DNA of 64,000 bases from PALSA-612 sp963742925 (GTDB taxonomy: Bacteria > Actinomycetota > Thermoleophilia > Gaiellales > Gaiellaceae): contig CAVUNV010000009.1 of NCBI GenBank assembly GCA_963742925.1, positions 299,842 to 363,841 of the forward strand, in the 5' to 3' direction. Positions 54,492-64,000 of the stretch are shown here, one piece after another; the first letter of the stretch is position 1; every line of letters starts with the position of its first letter. A program made the translations under genes and the position numbers. The notes beneath the pieces were generated by a model. It was given only the letters and a program-made list of their open reading frames with translations, did no database searches and had not been told where the DNA came from.

Positions 54492-55754
54492 ATGGCTAGC
54501 AGAACGTCGAACATCAAAGGCCGCGGCGTAGCCTCGTCCCCGGTTGCAGAACCTTCCTGGAACGGCCCCGCCGGTGCCGTCGTCATCGGGGGCGACTACC
54601 AGGGTCTCGGCGTCGTCCGCAGCCTCGGAAGGCAGGGAATCCCCGTCTGTCGTCGTCGACGACGAGCCCTCGATCGCCCGCTTCTCCCGTTACACGCAGC
54701 GCAGCGTTCGCGTCCCGGACCTCCGCGACGAAGCACGGATCATCGAGACCATGATCGAGCTCGGGCGCAGGTACGGGCTCGAGGGTTGGGTCCTGTACCC
54801 GACGCGGGACGAGATCGTCGCTGCGTTCTCTCGCCACCGGGACGTGCTCGGACAGATCTTCCGAGTTCCGACGCCTGACTGGACGGGCGTCCGCAACGGC
54901 TGGGACAAGCGGCTCACCTACCGGCTCGCCGGCGAACTCGGCATCCCGACTCCACGAACGAGCTACGCGCAGGCACGTCGCCGATCTGGCGGAGCAGAGC
55001 ATCGAGCTTCCGGTCGCGATCAAGCCTGCCATCAAGGAGCACTTCATCTACGTCACGAAGGTCAAGGCACTCCGGGCCGACACGCAGGACGAGCTCGCGA
55101 CGCTCTTCAGCCAGACGTGCGAAGTGATCCCGCCCGACGAGGTGATGTTGCAGGAGCTGATCCCGGGCGGCGGAGAGAAGCAGTTCAGTTACTGCTGCTT
55201 CTTCAAGGACGGCGAAGGCTGTCGCGAAGATGCTCGTCCGCCGCGCCCGCCAGCGGCCGCCGCTCTTCGGCCGGTCCAGCACCTACGTCGAGACGGTGGA
55301 CATGCCTCAGCTCGAGGAGCCTTCCGAGCGGTTCCTCGCCGCGATCGGCTACTACGGCCTGGCCGAGATGGAGTACAAGCTCGACGAGCGCGACGGCCGC
55401 TACAAACTTCTCGACGTCAACCTCAGAACCTGGGGCTCTCACACGATCGGCTGGCCGGCCGGCGTCGACTTCGCCTACCTCCTCTTCCGCGACCAGATCG
55501 GGCAGAACGTCGAACCGTGCCGCGCGAGGCCCGGCGTCAAGTGGATTCGCCTCGCAACTGACCTTCCGACGTCACTCGGCGAGATCGTTCGCGGCCGACT
55601 GGGCTGGCGGCCGTTCCTCAGGAGCCTCACGAGCTTCGACATCGAGGCGGTCTTCGCGCGCGACGACCCCAAGCCGGGATTCGCCGAGATCGCGCTCCTG
55701 CCCCATCTGGTCCGAACGCGAAGCACGCGGGGCTGGGGAGGGCCGGCGACGTGA
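54492..55754 (+). CDS. ATP-grasp carboxylate-amine ligase-like protein (apparent frameshifts)
   Basis: From ATG 54492: GAVVIGGDYQGLGVVRSLGR, then after a shift near 54650 SIARFSRYTQRSVRVPDLRD and LGQIFRVPTPDWTGVRNGWD (a lysine-containing loop, DKRLTYRLAGELGIPTPRTS). After further shifts near 54980 and 55220: LPVAIKPAIKEHFIYVTKVK with the ATP-binding Lys, VMLQELIPGGGEKQFSYCCF, and YKLLDVNLRTWGSHTIGW with the metal Asn/Asp. It would join a carboxylate to an amine at ATP cost, perhaps on the polymer. It overlaps the flavoprotein by 4 bases. Confidence 0.78.
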
Positions 55755-56920
55755 GCGGCACCTGTCGCGTCGCGATCGTCGGAGCGGGGCCCTACGCGCT
55801 CTCCACCGCCGCCTTCCTCCGCCGGGCCGGGATCGAGACGCGTGTGTTCGGAGAGGTCATGGGCTTCTGGCACACGATGCCGACGAGGAATGTTCCTGCG
55901 CTCCTACAGGAAGCAGTCGAGCATCGCCGACCCCGAGCGGGCGCTGAGCCTCGACGCGTACGAGGCACGCACCGGCAAGAAGCTCGGGACGCCTGTCTCC
56001 TTGTCGGAGTTCATCGACTATGGACTCTGGTTCCAGCAGCAGGCGCAGGTCGAGGTCGATCCACGCCGAGTCGGCAGGGTCACCGCCAACGGTGCCGGTT
56101 TCGAACTCCAACTGAGCGACGGCGAGGCGCTGGCCGCGCAGAACGTGGTCATCGCCGCCGGCATCGGCGCCTTCCCCTGGAAGCCCCCGCCTTTCGACGC
56201 ACTCGACACGCCGCTCGTGTCGCACTCATCCGAGCACACTGACTACACCGGGTTTCGCGACAACCGGGTGCTCGTGATCGGAGCCGGTCAAAGCGCCCTC
56301 GAAGCAGCCACGTTCTTGCAGGAGGCCGGTGCCTCCACGGAGATCCTCGTTCGCCGCCCTGCCCTTCGCTTTCTCCACGGGGAGAGCCTGAACGAGAGAA
56401 ACGGCCTGCTCGGCCGGGTGCTGTACCCGGAGTGGAGTGTGGGTCCGCCTGGAGTGAACCTTCTGGTCGGCCTGCCGACGCTCTACCGCCGTCTGCCGAC
56501 GCGAATCGCCGAGCCGCTGGCATACCGCGCGATCCGGCCCGCGGCATCACTCCGGCTCCAGTCGAAGCTGGAGCACGTCAGAGTCTCGACGGGGCGAACG
56601 GTCAAGTCCGTCGACGCCGCAGATACCACGGCTACGGCTCGAGCTGGATGACGGCAGCGAGCGCGTGGTCGACCACGTCGTCCTCGGCACCGGGTACCGA
56701 ATCGACCTGCGCCGCTACGCTTTCCTCGACTCCTGCCCTCCTCTCACGCATACGGCTGAAGGGACTGTCACCCAAGCTCTCACCTGCGTTCGAGTCGTCG
56801 GTGCCCGGCCTGTACTTCGTCGGTGCTCCGGCCGCCGCGAGCGCCGGTCCGGGCCTGCGTTTCGTCTCCCACACGGGTTTTGCTGCGAGGGCGATCACCC
56901 GGAACGTCGCCAAGAGATGA
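55751..56920 (+). CDS. FAD-dependent oxidoreductase, monooxygenase-like (apparent frameshifts)
   Basis: From GTG 55751: CRVAIVGAGPYALSTAAFLR is a complete FAD dinucleotide-binding motif. A shift near 55885 leads to FLRSYRKQSSIADPERALSL, LQLSDGEALAAQNVVIAAGI, NRVLVIGAGQSALEAATFLQ (a second, NADPH-type fold) and ILVRRPALRFLHGESLNERN. After shifts near 56640 and 56740 it ends VPGLYFVGAPAAASAGPGLR and FVSHTGFAARAITRNVAKR. This is the flavin-monooxygenase-like family often found next to ATP-grasp genes in polysaccharide loci; substrate unknown. Confidence 0.8.
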
Positions 56921-57563
56921 GAGGAACGCGCCGGGTCCTCCTTCCGGCCCTGGCCCTTACGTTCGCGGCGCTCGCAGTCCTCGTGTCGACGGGCAAGTTC
57001 GATCGCATCGACAGCTATGCCGTACGACCACTGGACGCCGGGCGGATTGCCGCAGGAGGAGAGGATCCCCTTCTTCGGCAAGTACCTCGGATACCACGGA
57101 CATCACTTCGATGCGTCACAGGTGGTCAGGCTCCCGGTGAGCGTCGTTCGTATCGGTCATGCTCCTGCTGGTCGGGTGCGCAATCCTCTGGCGCCGCGGT
57201 CGCCATCACGAGGCGCTCGTCTGGCTCGGCGTATTCGCAGCCGGGAATGCCGTCATGCTGATCTGCAAGGAGATCGTGACCAAACCGATGGTCTACGACG
57301 ATCACACCCCCCTTGTCGAGTTCACGTCCTCGTTCCCGAGCGGCCATGCCATGCGTGCGGTCATCCTCGCGGCGCTCTTCGCGACCATCTGGCCTCGCCT
57401 TCGATGGTTACTCGCTCTGTGGGCCGCTGCGGCTGTGGTCTCGCTCGAGATCGACCGCATTCACGCCCTGTCCGACCTGGCAGGGGGAGTGCTGTTGGGG
57501 GTGCGTGATTCTCGTCGCCGCTCGGCTCGACCTTGGTGGAACAAGAGTGACCGCGGGCGCTAA
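56917..57563 (+). CDS. PAP2-family phosphatase (apparent frameshifts)
   Basis: ATG 56917 overlaps the flavoprotein stop. A membrane helix (LPALALTFAALAVLVSTG) is followed, after shifts near 57050-57155, by MLLLVGCAILWRRGRHHEAL and the catalytic set: KEIVTKPMVYDD, SSFPSGHAMRAVILAALFAT and IDRIHALSDLAGGVLLG, containing P-S-G-H and the R-x-H...D motif. A last shift near 57500 affects only the C-terminal helix. Probable role: recycling of undecaprenyl pyrophosphate released by Wzy. About 290 bases without a gene follow. Confidence 0.82.
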
Positions 57564-57850
57564 GCACGGCCCGCGTCGACTCCAACCATTGCCGAAAGCA
57601 ACGAAGTCAGACTAGCCTCCCGGGCCGGAGCGACCCCTCAGTCCTACTCTTCCGTCCCGCGCACACTGCCTGGCATCGGACTACACTCGAGAGTGTTCGG
57701 CCTCACACTCACAGTTCCGCTCGGCCAGACCGGCCGCGCGGATCGTCACCTCCTTGTCCCCCATGAGAGCTATCGTCAGATCGCCGTCAACCCTTCGACG
57801 CCGGCCCCGCGTCCGCGCACTCGTTAGCCGGTAGCGGCGCTGCTGGATCC

Positions 57851-59434
57851 GTGCAGTCGGCACTTTGGTCAGGATTCGTGAGGTCGGCTGAACGCTTCGC
57901 CGACCGAACCGCTCTGCTCGCTGAGGGAGAGACGCAGTCGTACGGCGAGTTGCGTGAGGCAGCCTTCCGCATCGCCGCCACGCTCCAGGCGTATCCCGCG
58001 TTTTCCGAGACTCCTCTGACTGCCGTATTTGCATATCGGAGCCCAGCCGCGTTCGCTAGCGTGCTCGGCTCCCTGCTGTCGGGGAACGGCTACGTGCCTC
58101 TGAATCGCACGTTTCCGCCCGGGCGAACACGAACCATGTTCGAACGATCGGAATGCCGGTCGATCATCGTGGATAGCGGCTCGTTACCTCAGCTGGAGGA
58201 GGTGTTGGCGTCCGAGCCATCGCTGCTGGTGCTACTTCCCGACCTCGACGACGTGACGTTCGTTCGGAATCGATGGCCGGGCCACGTCGTTCTCGGCTCC
58301 GCAGATCTCGAGCCGGCCGCGAACTGGCGAGAGCCCGATGCGAACCCCGATGCGATTGCCTATCTCCTCTTCACCTCCGGCAGCACAGGTGTGCCCAAAG
58401 GAGTCATGGTCGCCCAGAGGAACGTGCTCGCGTTTCTCGAGTCAACGGTCGATCGATACGAGATCACCGAGCACGACCGACTGTCGCAGATGTTCGACAT
58501 GACGTTCGACCTCGCGGTCTTCGACATGTTCGCCGCCTGGGAACGAGGAGCGTCGCTGCATTGTCCTTCTCAGAAGTCGCTGATCAACCCAGGAGCCTTT
58601 CTGAAGAACTCCGAGTTGACGGTCTGGTTCTCGGTCCCGTCGACCGCCGTCTTCATGAAGAGGTTGGGCATGTTGAAGGCAAACCGCTACCCATCGCTTC
58701 GGTTGAGTCTGTTCTGCGGTGAACCGTTGCCCGTCGCCACCGCGGCGGCCTGGTCAGAGGCGGCGCCGAACTCCGTGGTCGAGAATCTCTACGGCCCGAC
58801 TGAGCTCACGGTCGCGTGTACCCGCTATCGCTGGGATGCCTCGCGATCTCCGGCGGAGTCGGAACTCGGCATCGTGCCCATCGGCCACCCGTTTCCGGGG
58901 ATGACCGCATTTGTGGCCGATGAGGAGTTGCAGGAAGTTCCGCCCGGCCAGGAGGGTGAACTTCTGATGACGGGACCGCAGACGTCCCTCGGCTACTGGA
59001 AGGATGCCGAGAAGTCCTCCACCGTGTTCGTGGCGCCGCCCGGTCGGATCGGTGTCTACTACAGAACAGGCGACCGCGTCCGCCGTCCGGTGGGTGATGG
59101 CCCGCTGACTCACCTCGGCCGCATGGATTCTCAGATCAAGATACGAGGACATCGCGTAGAACTCGGGGAAATCGAGGCGACCGTCCGCAACGCATCCGGG
59201 CTCGACGCCGTCGTTGCGCTCGCCTGGCCGGTCACGGAAGATGGGTGCGAGGGAGTCGAGGTCTTCCTCGAGGGCAACGGCGGAGACGTGGACTCGCTGC
59301 GCCGGGCCGTTGCCCGTGTCTTGCCGGACTACATGGTTCCAAGGCGGTTTCACTTCCTGGAGTCGCTGCCTCTCAACGCCAACAGCAAATTCGACCGAAG
59401 GGCGATGGCCAAGCTTCTCGAAGAGGGACTATGA
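57851..59434 (+). CDS. stand-alone amino-acid-type adenylation enzyme (DltA-like)
   Basis: 527 residues, intact. Core motifs: YLLFTSGSTGVPKGVMVAQR (A3), MFDMTFDLAVFDMF (A4, with the Asp that contacts an amino group), ENLYGPTELTVACTRYRW (A5), YYRTGDRVRRPV (A7), LGRMDSQIKIRGHRVELGEI (A8) and LNANSKFDRRAM (A10, catalytic Lys). The Asp in A4 suggests an amino acid substrate, unlike the ligase at 13.3 kb. It has no carrier or condensation domain; the next gene is a stand-alone ACP overlapping by ATGA, the obvious acceptor. It heads the carrier-protein module. Confidence 0.85.
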   Translation: MQSALWSGFVRSAERFADRTALLAEGETQSYGELREAAFRIAATLQAYPAFSETPLTAVFAYRSPAAFASVLGSLLSGNGYVPLNRTFPPGRTRTMFERSECRSIIVDSGSLPQLEEVLASEPSLLVLLPDLDDVTFVRNRWPGHVVLGSADLEPAANWREPDANPDAIAYLLFTSGSTGVPKGVMVAQRNVLAFLESTVDRYEITEHDRLSQMFDMTFDLAVFDMFAAWERGASLHCPSQKSLINPGAFLKNSELTVWFSVPSTAVFMKRLGMLKANRYPSLRLSLFCGEPLPVATAAAWSEAAPNSVVENLYGPTELTVACTRYRWDASRSPAESELGIVPIGHPFPGMTAFVADEELQEVPPGQEGELLMTGPQTSLGYWKDAEKSSTVFVAPPGRIGVYYRTGDRVRRPVGDGPLTHLGRMDSQIKIRGHRVELGEIEATVRNASGLDAVVALAWPVTEDGCEGVEVFLEGNGGDVDSLRRAVARVLPDYMVPRRFHFLESLPLNANSKFDRRAMAKLLEEGL

Positions 59435-59715
59435 GCGCCGTCACGAAGGAACAGGTTCGGGCGTTTCTCACCGACCACGTCCGGCACCAGCTCGAGGCGC
59501 AGGGACGCCAGACGACGGATGATCTCCTGCCGGACAACTTCGACCTGTTCCTGTCGGGGCTGATCGATTCGCTCGGACTGCTCGAACTCGCCGGCGCCCT
59601 CAGCGACTACAGCGGTGTCGAGCTCGAGTTCGAAGAACTTGATCCGGAGCAGATGACGATCGTCGGCCCTCTCTGCGACTTCGTCGTGGAGCAAGCGGCA
59701 AAGCGGCCCTCCTAG
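59431..59715 (+). CDS. acyl carrier protein (first of two)
   Basis: 94 residues from ATG 59431, overlapping the adenylation gene. The phosphopantetheine site is SGLIDSLGLLELAG with Ser47, in the usual D-S-L context. Helix 3 reads LEFEELDPEQMTIVGPLCDF. It is a free-standing carrier to be loaded by the upstream adenylation enzyme and unloaded by the GNAT-like protein that follows. A phosphopantetheinyl transferase is not in the window. Confidence 0.9.
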   Translation: MSAVTKEQVRAFLTDHVRHQLEAQGRQTTDDLLPDNFDLFLSGLIDSLGLLELAGALSDYSGVELEFEELDPEQMTIVGPLCDFVVEQAAKRPS

Positions 59716-59736
59716 GCTTCGAGGCGAACGTCAAGG

Positions 59737-60720
59737 GTGTCGCACATGAGCGAACAAACCTCCCGTTCCATGGAGGATTTCCGGGGCGACTTCGAGCAGC
59801 TCGCCACCGTGATGGAGGCTTCGTGGGCAGACAGCGCGACAACACCCTTCCTCTACAGGGCGGACTTCCTCGCCGACTGCTTCAAGTACCCGGGATCGGC
59901 CTTTTCCCTGGCTCCGACTATCTACCACGATTCGACACCGGTCGCCTTCGTCGCCGGCTTCCCGCGGCGGGTACGAATCCACGGCAACGAGTTCCAGATT
60001 CTGATCGTCTCGCTGCTGACAGTTGCCGCTGATCACAAGCAGAAGGGCTACGGGATCGTGGTCTGGAGCGAACTCGTTCGCCGAGCCCAAACGGCGGGTT
60101 TCGACGGCATCGTGAACTACTGCGTTGAAGGCGAGGCAATGAACCTCATGATCGAGGGAAGTTGTCGCAGACTCGGCCTCCCTGCCGTGCGCGCGTACTC
60201 GGCTTCCTATCTTTCGAAGGTGCTCTGGCCGAAGGGATCGGCGGCGAAGCGAACCCGAGAGCTGCGGTGCCCGTGGAGTCGTTCTTGACCGCTGCGGAAC
60301 CAGTGGCTGAGCGAGCGCCATTCGCGCGAGTGTGGAGCCGCGACGAGGCAGCCTGGCAGTGCCACCGGCTCGGCGCGCTGACCGCGCACGACACCGGCCC
60401 GGCAGGGGAGGGCGCGCTCACCGGCTATGTCATGCCCGTCGCGAATCGAGACCGCACGCCCTGCCTGCTCGTGGAGGATGTCCTGTGGGGCAGCGCTCGA
60501 CGAAGGCCGACGAGAGGCGCTCTTGCGGCGATTTGATCGCCAGGGAGCCGCAGCCGGTGCGCGCATCGCCATCGTGCCGGCGCTGGGTTACGCTGAGATG
60601 GAGCCCTTCCTGGCGACCGGCTTTCGGCCCTCGCAGCGGGTTGTCCATGCGTATCTGACCATTTGGAGCGAGCCGATGCCGAAAGAGCCAGTGGCAGCCT
60701 ATTACCTCGACATCCTCTGA
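59737..60720 (+). CDS. two-lobed GNAT-like acyltransferase (apparent frameshifts)
   Basis: GTG 59737 (ATG 59746 also in frame). The first lobe has SFTPxx-type elements: YRADFLADCFKYPGSAFSLA, then QILIVSLLTVAADHKQKGYG with the Q-x-x-G-x-G acyl-CoA/ACP loop, and GFDGIVNYCVEGEAMN. After a shift near 60200, a second lobe appears (WSRDEAAWQCHRLGALTAHD, GALTGYVMPVANRDRTPCLL); after another near 60500 it ends MEPFLATGFRPSQRVVHAYL. About 325 residues joined, a double-GNAT size used by some aminoacyl and acyl-ACP-dependent transferases. Its position between the two ACPs suggests an ACP-bound donor. Confidence 0.65.
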
Positions 60721-60747
60721 ACTCGAATCGAAAGGTCGGCTAGTAGC

Positions 60748-62485
60748 TTGAAGCTTGTCGAAGCGCTCGAGATCCTGAAGCAGCCCCAACAGGAGAGCAC
60801 GTCACTTCTCAGAGTTTCCCTGGTGTGCGGATTCACGCCGCTCCACCTCGAGACGTTTCTTGCGGCCGAGCTGCGCAAGAGCCTGCCACGCCATGAGATC
60901 GAGATCTCGACCGGCGTCTTCGACGATCTCATCGGGAACCTTCAACGCTGCGCGAAATCGAGACCCGATGCCGTCGCCGTCGTGATCGAATGGGCCGACC
61001 TCGACCCCCGCCTCGGGCTTCGCCGGCTCGGAGGCTGGAGGGTGGCAGACCTTGCAGACGTGATCGACACAGCCGAGGCACACATCGATCACCTCGAGCA
61101 GGAGATGCGCAAGATCGCCGAATCGGTACCGGTCATCACGTGTCTACCGACTCTGCCTCTCCCGCCTCTCTTCTTCCAGCGTCCCCAGGAGACCGGGGCG
61201 CACGAGCTTCAACTGCGACTGGCGCTGGCGTCACTCGCAGCCACGCTCGCCCCCGTGCCGGGCATTCACGTGCTGAGCGCACAGATGCTGGACCGGCTGT
61301 CACCAGAACCAGAACGCCGTGACGTCCGGTCCGACATCCTCACGGGGTTTCCCTATTCCATCGGTCATGCTTCGGCTCTGGGCGGCCTCCTTGCGAGTCT
61401 CATCGAGAATCCGGCGCCCAAGAAAGGGCTGATCACTGACCTCGACGACACGCTCTGGGCGGGCATCGTCGGGGAGATCGGAGTCGAAAACATCGCCTGG
61501 AGCCTGGAGGCGCGCGGCCATGCTCATGGCCTCTACCAGCAACTGCTTGCCTCCTTCGCAAGCGCGGGAGTGCTGATCGGTGTCGCGAGCAAGAACGACC
61601 CGCACCTCGTCGACCAGGCCTTCGAGCGAGATGATCTCCTCCTCTCGGGAGACGCCGTGTTCCCGATCGAGGCAAACTGGGGTCCAAAGTCGATATCCGT
61701 CGAGCGTATTCTCGACCACTGGAACATCGCGCCGGACACGGTCGTGTGCGTGGACGATAGTCCGATGGAGCTTGCCGAGATCGAGGCGGCTTTTCCCGAG
61801 GTGGAGTGTCTTCTGTTCCCGCACGACGATTACGTCCAATTATGGAATCTTTTCAGCCGGCTGCGCGAACTGTTCGGAAAGGACGCTACAACAAGCGAAG
61901 ACTTGCTGCGGTTGGCGAGTATCCGAAGCGCGGGCGAGTTCCGAAATTCCGCGAAAGCGTCGAGCTACTCACCGGATGCCTTCCTCGAGACACGCCGAAG
62001 GCACAGTCGTGTTTCAGTGCGTCCGTGGCCGGGACGCTCGGGCGTTCGAATTGCTCAACAAGACCAACCAGTTCAACCTCAATGGGCGAAGGATGAGCGA
62101 GGTCACCTTCAACGAGAGGCTAGACGACCCATCCGCTTTCCTCGTGACCGCAACCTACGAGGACAGATACGGTCCACTGGGCAAGATCGCAGCTCTCGTG
62201 GGACGCAAGAGCGGCGACACCGTCGCGGTCGATGCTTGGGTGATGAGCTGCCGAGCGTTCTCGCGCCGAATCGAGCACCATTGCCTGGGATTCCTTTTCG
62301 AAAGGTTTGGAGCTGAGGAGATCAGCCTGGCGTTCGAACCGACGGCCCGGAACGGGCCGCTCCAGGAGTTCCTCGAGACACTTGTTCCGGAGCTCTCCAG
62401 ATCCAGTGTGCGAATCTCGAGGGACTCCTTCTTCGCGCAAACGCCTCGACTCATCCATCGCGTCTCGGAGGCGACAGATGAGTGA
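60748..62485 (+). CDS. FkbH-like HAD-IIIC family protein (one apparent frameshift)
   Basis: TTG 60748. A SGNH-like N-terminal domain (LLRVSLVCGFTPLHLETFLA, VVIEWADLDPRLGLRRL) precedes the HAD domain, where LITDLDDTLWAGIVGEIG near 229-246 carries the catalytic D-x-D-x-T, followed by LIGVASKNDPHLVDQAFERD and TVVCVDDSPMELAEI. A shift near 61995 leads to a C-terminal GNAT-like region (LLNKTNQFNLNGRRMSEVTF, DAWVMSCRAFSRRIEHH). FkbH proteins load glyceryl units from 1,3-bisphosphoglycerate onto an ACP. The overlapping second ACP is the likely acceptor. Confidence 0.85.
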
Positions 62486-62717
62486 CCAGACGGAGGCGCT
62501 CGTAGTGTGTTTCGCAGCCGTGTTCCCCGAGCTGACCCCGGAACAGACCCTCACTGCAAGCGTGGAGACGGTTCCAGAATGGACTTCTCTCGCATCGGTC
62601 ACTCTGATGGCGGTCATCGAGGAACAGTTCGAACTTCGCATCCCGGAACTCGATCTCGCCGAGCTAGGATCGTTCACGGCGATACGCGACTACTTGAGAA
62701 GACAGGAGCGTGGCTAG
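62478..62717 (+). CDS. acyl carrier protein (second)
   Basis: 79 residues from ATG 62478, inside the end of the FkbH-like gene. Carrier fold with EWTSLASVTLMAVIEEQFEL; Ser37 sits in W-T-S-L, where most carriers have D-S-L. FkbH-partner ACPs often have this W-x-S-L pattern. Helix 3 is LAELGSFTAIRDYL. It is probably charged with the glyceryl or hydroxyacyl unit made by FkbH. Confidence 0.85.
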   Translation: MSDQTEALVVCFAAVFPELTPEQTLTASVETVPEWTSLASVTLMAVIEEQFELRIPELDLAELGSFTAIRDYLRRQERG

Positions 62718-62790
62718 CCTCATCAAGAAGCCCGGAGCGCCTCGAAGGGCAGCTCGCAGCGCCAACTCACGCAAGAGACCCGCTTAAGTC

Positions 62791-63282
62791 ATGCCCGAAC
62801 AACGTCTTCGAGGAATGAAGAACCGGATCCTGCAGGAGCTCGCGCGAGTCCTTCCGGGACAACAGACGCTGCGCATCAAGCTGCACCGAGCCCGAGGGGT
62901 GCACATCGGGGAGCGCGTGTGGATCGGTTATGACGCGATTCTGGAAACCTCCGACCCTCATCTGATCAGGATTGAAGACGGCGTCTCGATTGGCATTCGA
63001 ACAATCATCATCGCTCATTTCCGGGAACAAAACGGCGTCACAATTGAGCGAGACGCCTTTGTCGGCCCGGGCGTCATCATTCTCCCAAATGTCGTCATCG
63101 GGCACGGTGCAGTGATTGCGGCTGGAAGCGTCGTGAGTCGGTCGATACCGCCAATGACGCTCGCGCAGGGCAACCCAGCCGTGCCGATCGCAAGGTGCGG
63201 TATTGCCCTTCGCCCGAACGTGACGATGAAAGAGTTCTCGCGTGCACTGAAGCCGCTCGGGGACGACATGCGTCCAGGGTGA
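62791..63282 (+). CDS. hexapeptide-repeat acyltransferase (LbH family)
   Basis: 163 residues (ATG 62791 or 62815). A left-handed beta-helix is visible as hexapeptide turns: VHIGERVWIGYDAI, IRIEDGVSIGIRTII, VTIERDAFVGPGVIILPNVV and IGHGAVIAAGSVVSRSIPPM. A basic amphipathic N-terminus (LRGMKNRILQELARVL) may touch the membrane. It lies 73 bases after the second ACP and would move the ACP-bound group, or acetyl, onto a sugar of the repeat unit. Last gene of the module. Confidence 0.85.
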   Translation: MPEQRLRGMKNRILQELARVLPGQQTLRIKLHRARGVHIGERVWIGYDAILETSDPHLIRIEDGVSIGIRTIIIAHFREQNGVTIERDAFVGPGVIILPNVVIGHGAVIAAGSVVSRSIPPMTLAQGNPAVPIARCGIALRPNVTMKEFSRALKPLGDDMRPG

Positions 63283-63350
63283 GGGTTACAGGCGAGCGAC
63301 AGGCGACCCCGTACCGAGGCGAGACTCGCCGATCACCCGGCGGCGCTGTC

Positions 63351-64000
63351 CTATTCGGACCGATCGATCTGGCGGTCGACCCAACGTGGACGTCGTGACA
63401 GGCACGCCCGGCACGATACGTCTCGCACGACTCGCGCGCTTGCCATTGGGGGATACATCGTTAGGGGCGCCGCCGCGTAGCGCTGGCCGTCACCACTCGT
63501 CGTGAGACGGTCGAGGGTGCTCACGAGGACTCCCGAGATGTCCCTGCGCAGCTCGTCGGCAGCCCCTCGCAGGCGGCGGCGTTCCTCGTCCACGCGTGCG
63601 AACTCGCGCTCGGCTTTCCTGACGATCTCCGCTTCGCGTTCTTTCGCTTTCTTCAGCGTCTTCTCGGCATCGACACGTGACGCCTCCCTGATCTCTTCGG
63701 CCGCGTGCCTCGCGGACTCGAGCGACTCGGTCAGCACTCGCTCCCGTCGTTCGTGACTCGCGAGATCCCTCTCAGTGTGGCGAAGCTGCTCCGTGAGCGC
63801 GTCCTCGCGCTCACGGGTGCTCTCGAGCTCGAACCTGAGCCTCGAGAGATCGCTGTTGACGCTCTGCTCGCTGCTCCGCAGTTGCTCCGCGAGGCTGTGT
63901 TCGCGCTGACGGGCGCCTTCGAGCTCCACCCTCAACTGCATGACGTCATCGCTGAGTCCCTGCTCGGTCTGGCTATGGCCCCTAGACGAGGCCTCGAGTT
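63351..64000 (-). CDS. coiled-coil protein, partial at right edge
   Basis: The frame stays open to the window end; the first internal ATG is 63941. Almost all visible residues form an Arg/Glu-rich coiled coil with heptads (RQREHSLAEQLRSSEQSVNS, then RLRFELESTREREDALTEQL, KAKEREAEIVRKAEREFARV), followed by VLVSTLDRLTTSGDG and a Cys-containing tail. The middle resembles the C-terminal coiled coil of DivIVA-like cell-pole proteins, but the diagnostic N-terminus is outside the window. It is convergent with the acyltransferase, with about 70 bases between. Confidence 0.6.
   Translation of the reverse strand, partial: LEASSRGHSQTEQGLSDDVMQLRVELEGARQREHSLAEQLRSSEQSVNSDLSRLRFELESTREREDALTEQLRHTERDLASHERRERVLTESLESARHAAEEIREASRVDAEKTLKKAKEREAEIVRKAEREFARVDEERRRLRGAADELRRDISGVLVSTLDRLTTSGDGQRYAAAPLTMYPPMASARVVRDVSCRACLSRRPRWVDRQIDRSE

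Overview
The window reads as a high-GC actinobacterial contig. I favour the class Thermoleophilia (Gaiellales/Solirubrobacterales type), inferred from protein style: a SigB/F-type sigma factor with RsbW-like partners, a Flp-type pilin, single-domain and full-length LuxR regulators, secreted IPT/beta-helix proteins, and frequent GTG/TTG starts with 4-bp start/stop overlaps. No rRNA or tRNA is present, so the placement is an inference.

Layout. 1-5.3 kb is housekeeping: a sigma factor flanked by two anti-sigma-like proteins, a GNAT, a beta-lactamase-fold hydrolase and a quinone-oxidoreductase-like protein. 5.5-10.8 kb holds tmRNA (ssrA, minus strand) and smpB (minus strand), separated by a decayed mobile remnant (frameshifted tyrosine recombinase, truncated serine recombinase, broken accessory gene, small HTH protein) and a frameshifted secreted DUF1906-type gene. 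10.8-12.9 kb has a Flp pilin, a cyclic-nucleotide-binding protein, an FkbM methyltransferase and a broken hypothetical gene.

From about 13.3 kb to 63.3 kb the window is essentially one surface-polysaccharide locus. 13.3-21.6 kb: an adenylation-carrier-thioesterase protein, a PqqD-domain protein with a conserved-looking peptide tail, an HPr-kinase-like protein, two glycosyltransferases and two family-5 nucleotidyltransferases, one with degenerate catalytic residues. 21.6-30.3 kb: two polysaccharide deacetylases, an SDR and a nucleotide-sugar cassette (C-methyltransferase, RfbF-type cytidylyltransferase, PIG-L deacetylase, RmlC-like cupin, DUF4910 protein, NAD epimerase). 30.4-31.6 kb: two receiver-type proteins with Glu in place of the phospho-acceptor Asp. 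31.6-57.6 kb: glycosyltransferases, the initiating polyprenyl-phosphate sugar transferase, two secreted beta-helix proteins, an asparagine synthase, Wzy- and Wzz-like proteins, a PssD/PssE pair, a flippase, an ATP-grasp enzyme, a flavoprotein and a PAP2 phosphatase. 57.8-63.3 kb: a compact carrier-protein module (adenylation enzyme, ACP, GNAT-like protein, FkbH-like enzyme, second ACP, hexapeptide acyltransferase), probably making an acyl or glyceryl decoration for the polymer. A coiled-coil protein runs off the right edge.

Many genes carry small frameshifts while keeping family motifs on both sides. They are densest from about 41 to 57 kb and look more like consensus-sequence errors than long-standing decay. 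The mobile remnant, the two epimerase fragments and the inverted glycosyltransferase pair look like real rearrangement.

The two most interesting systems are the PqqD/HPr-kinase-like/nucleotidyltransferase set at 16.1-21.6 kb and the two-ACP module at 57.8-63.3 kb.
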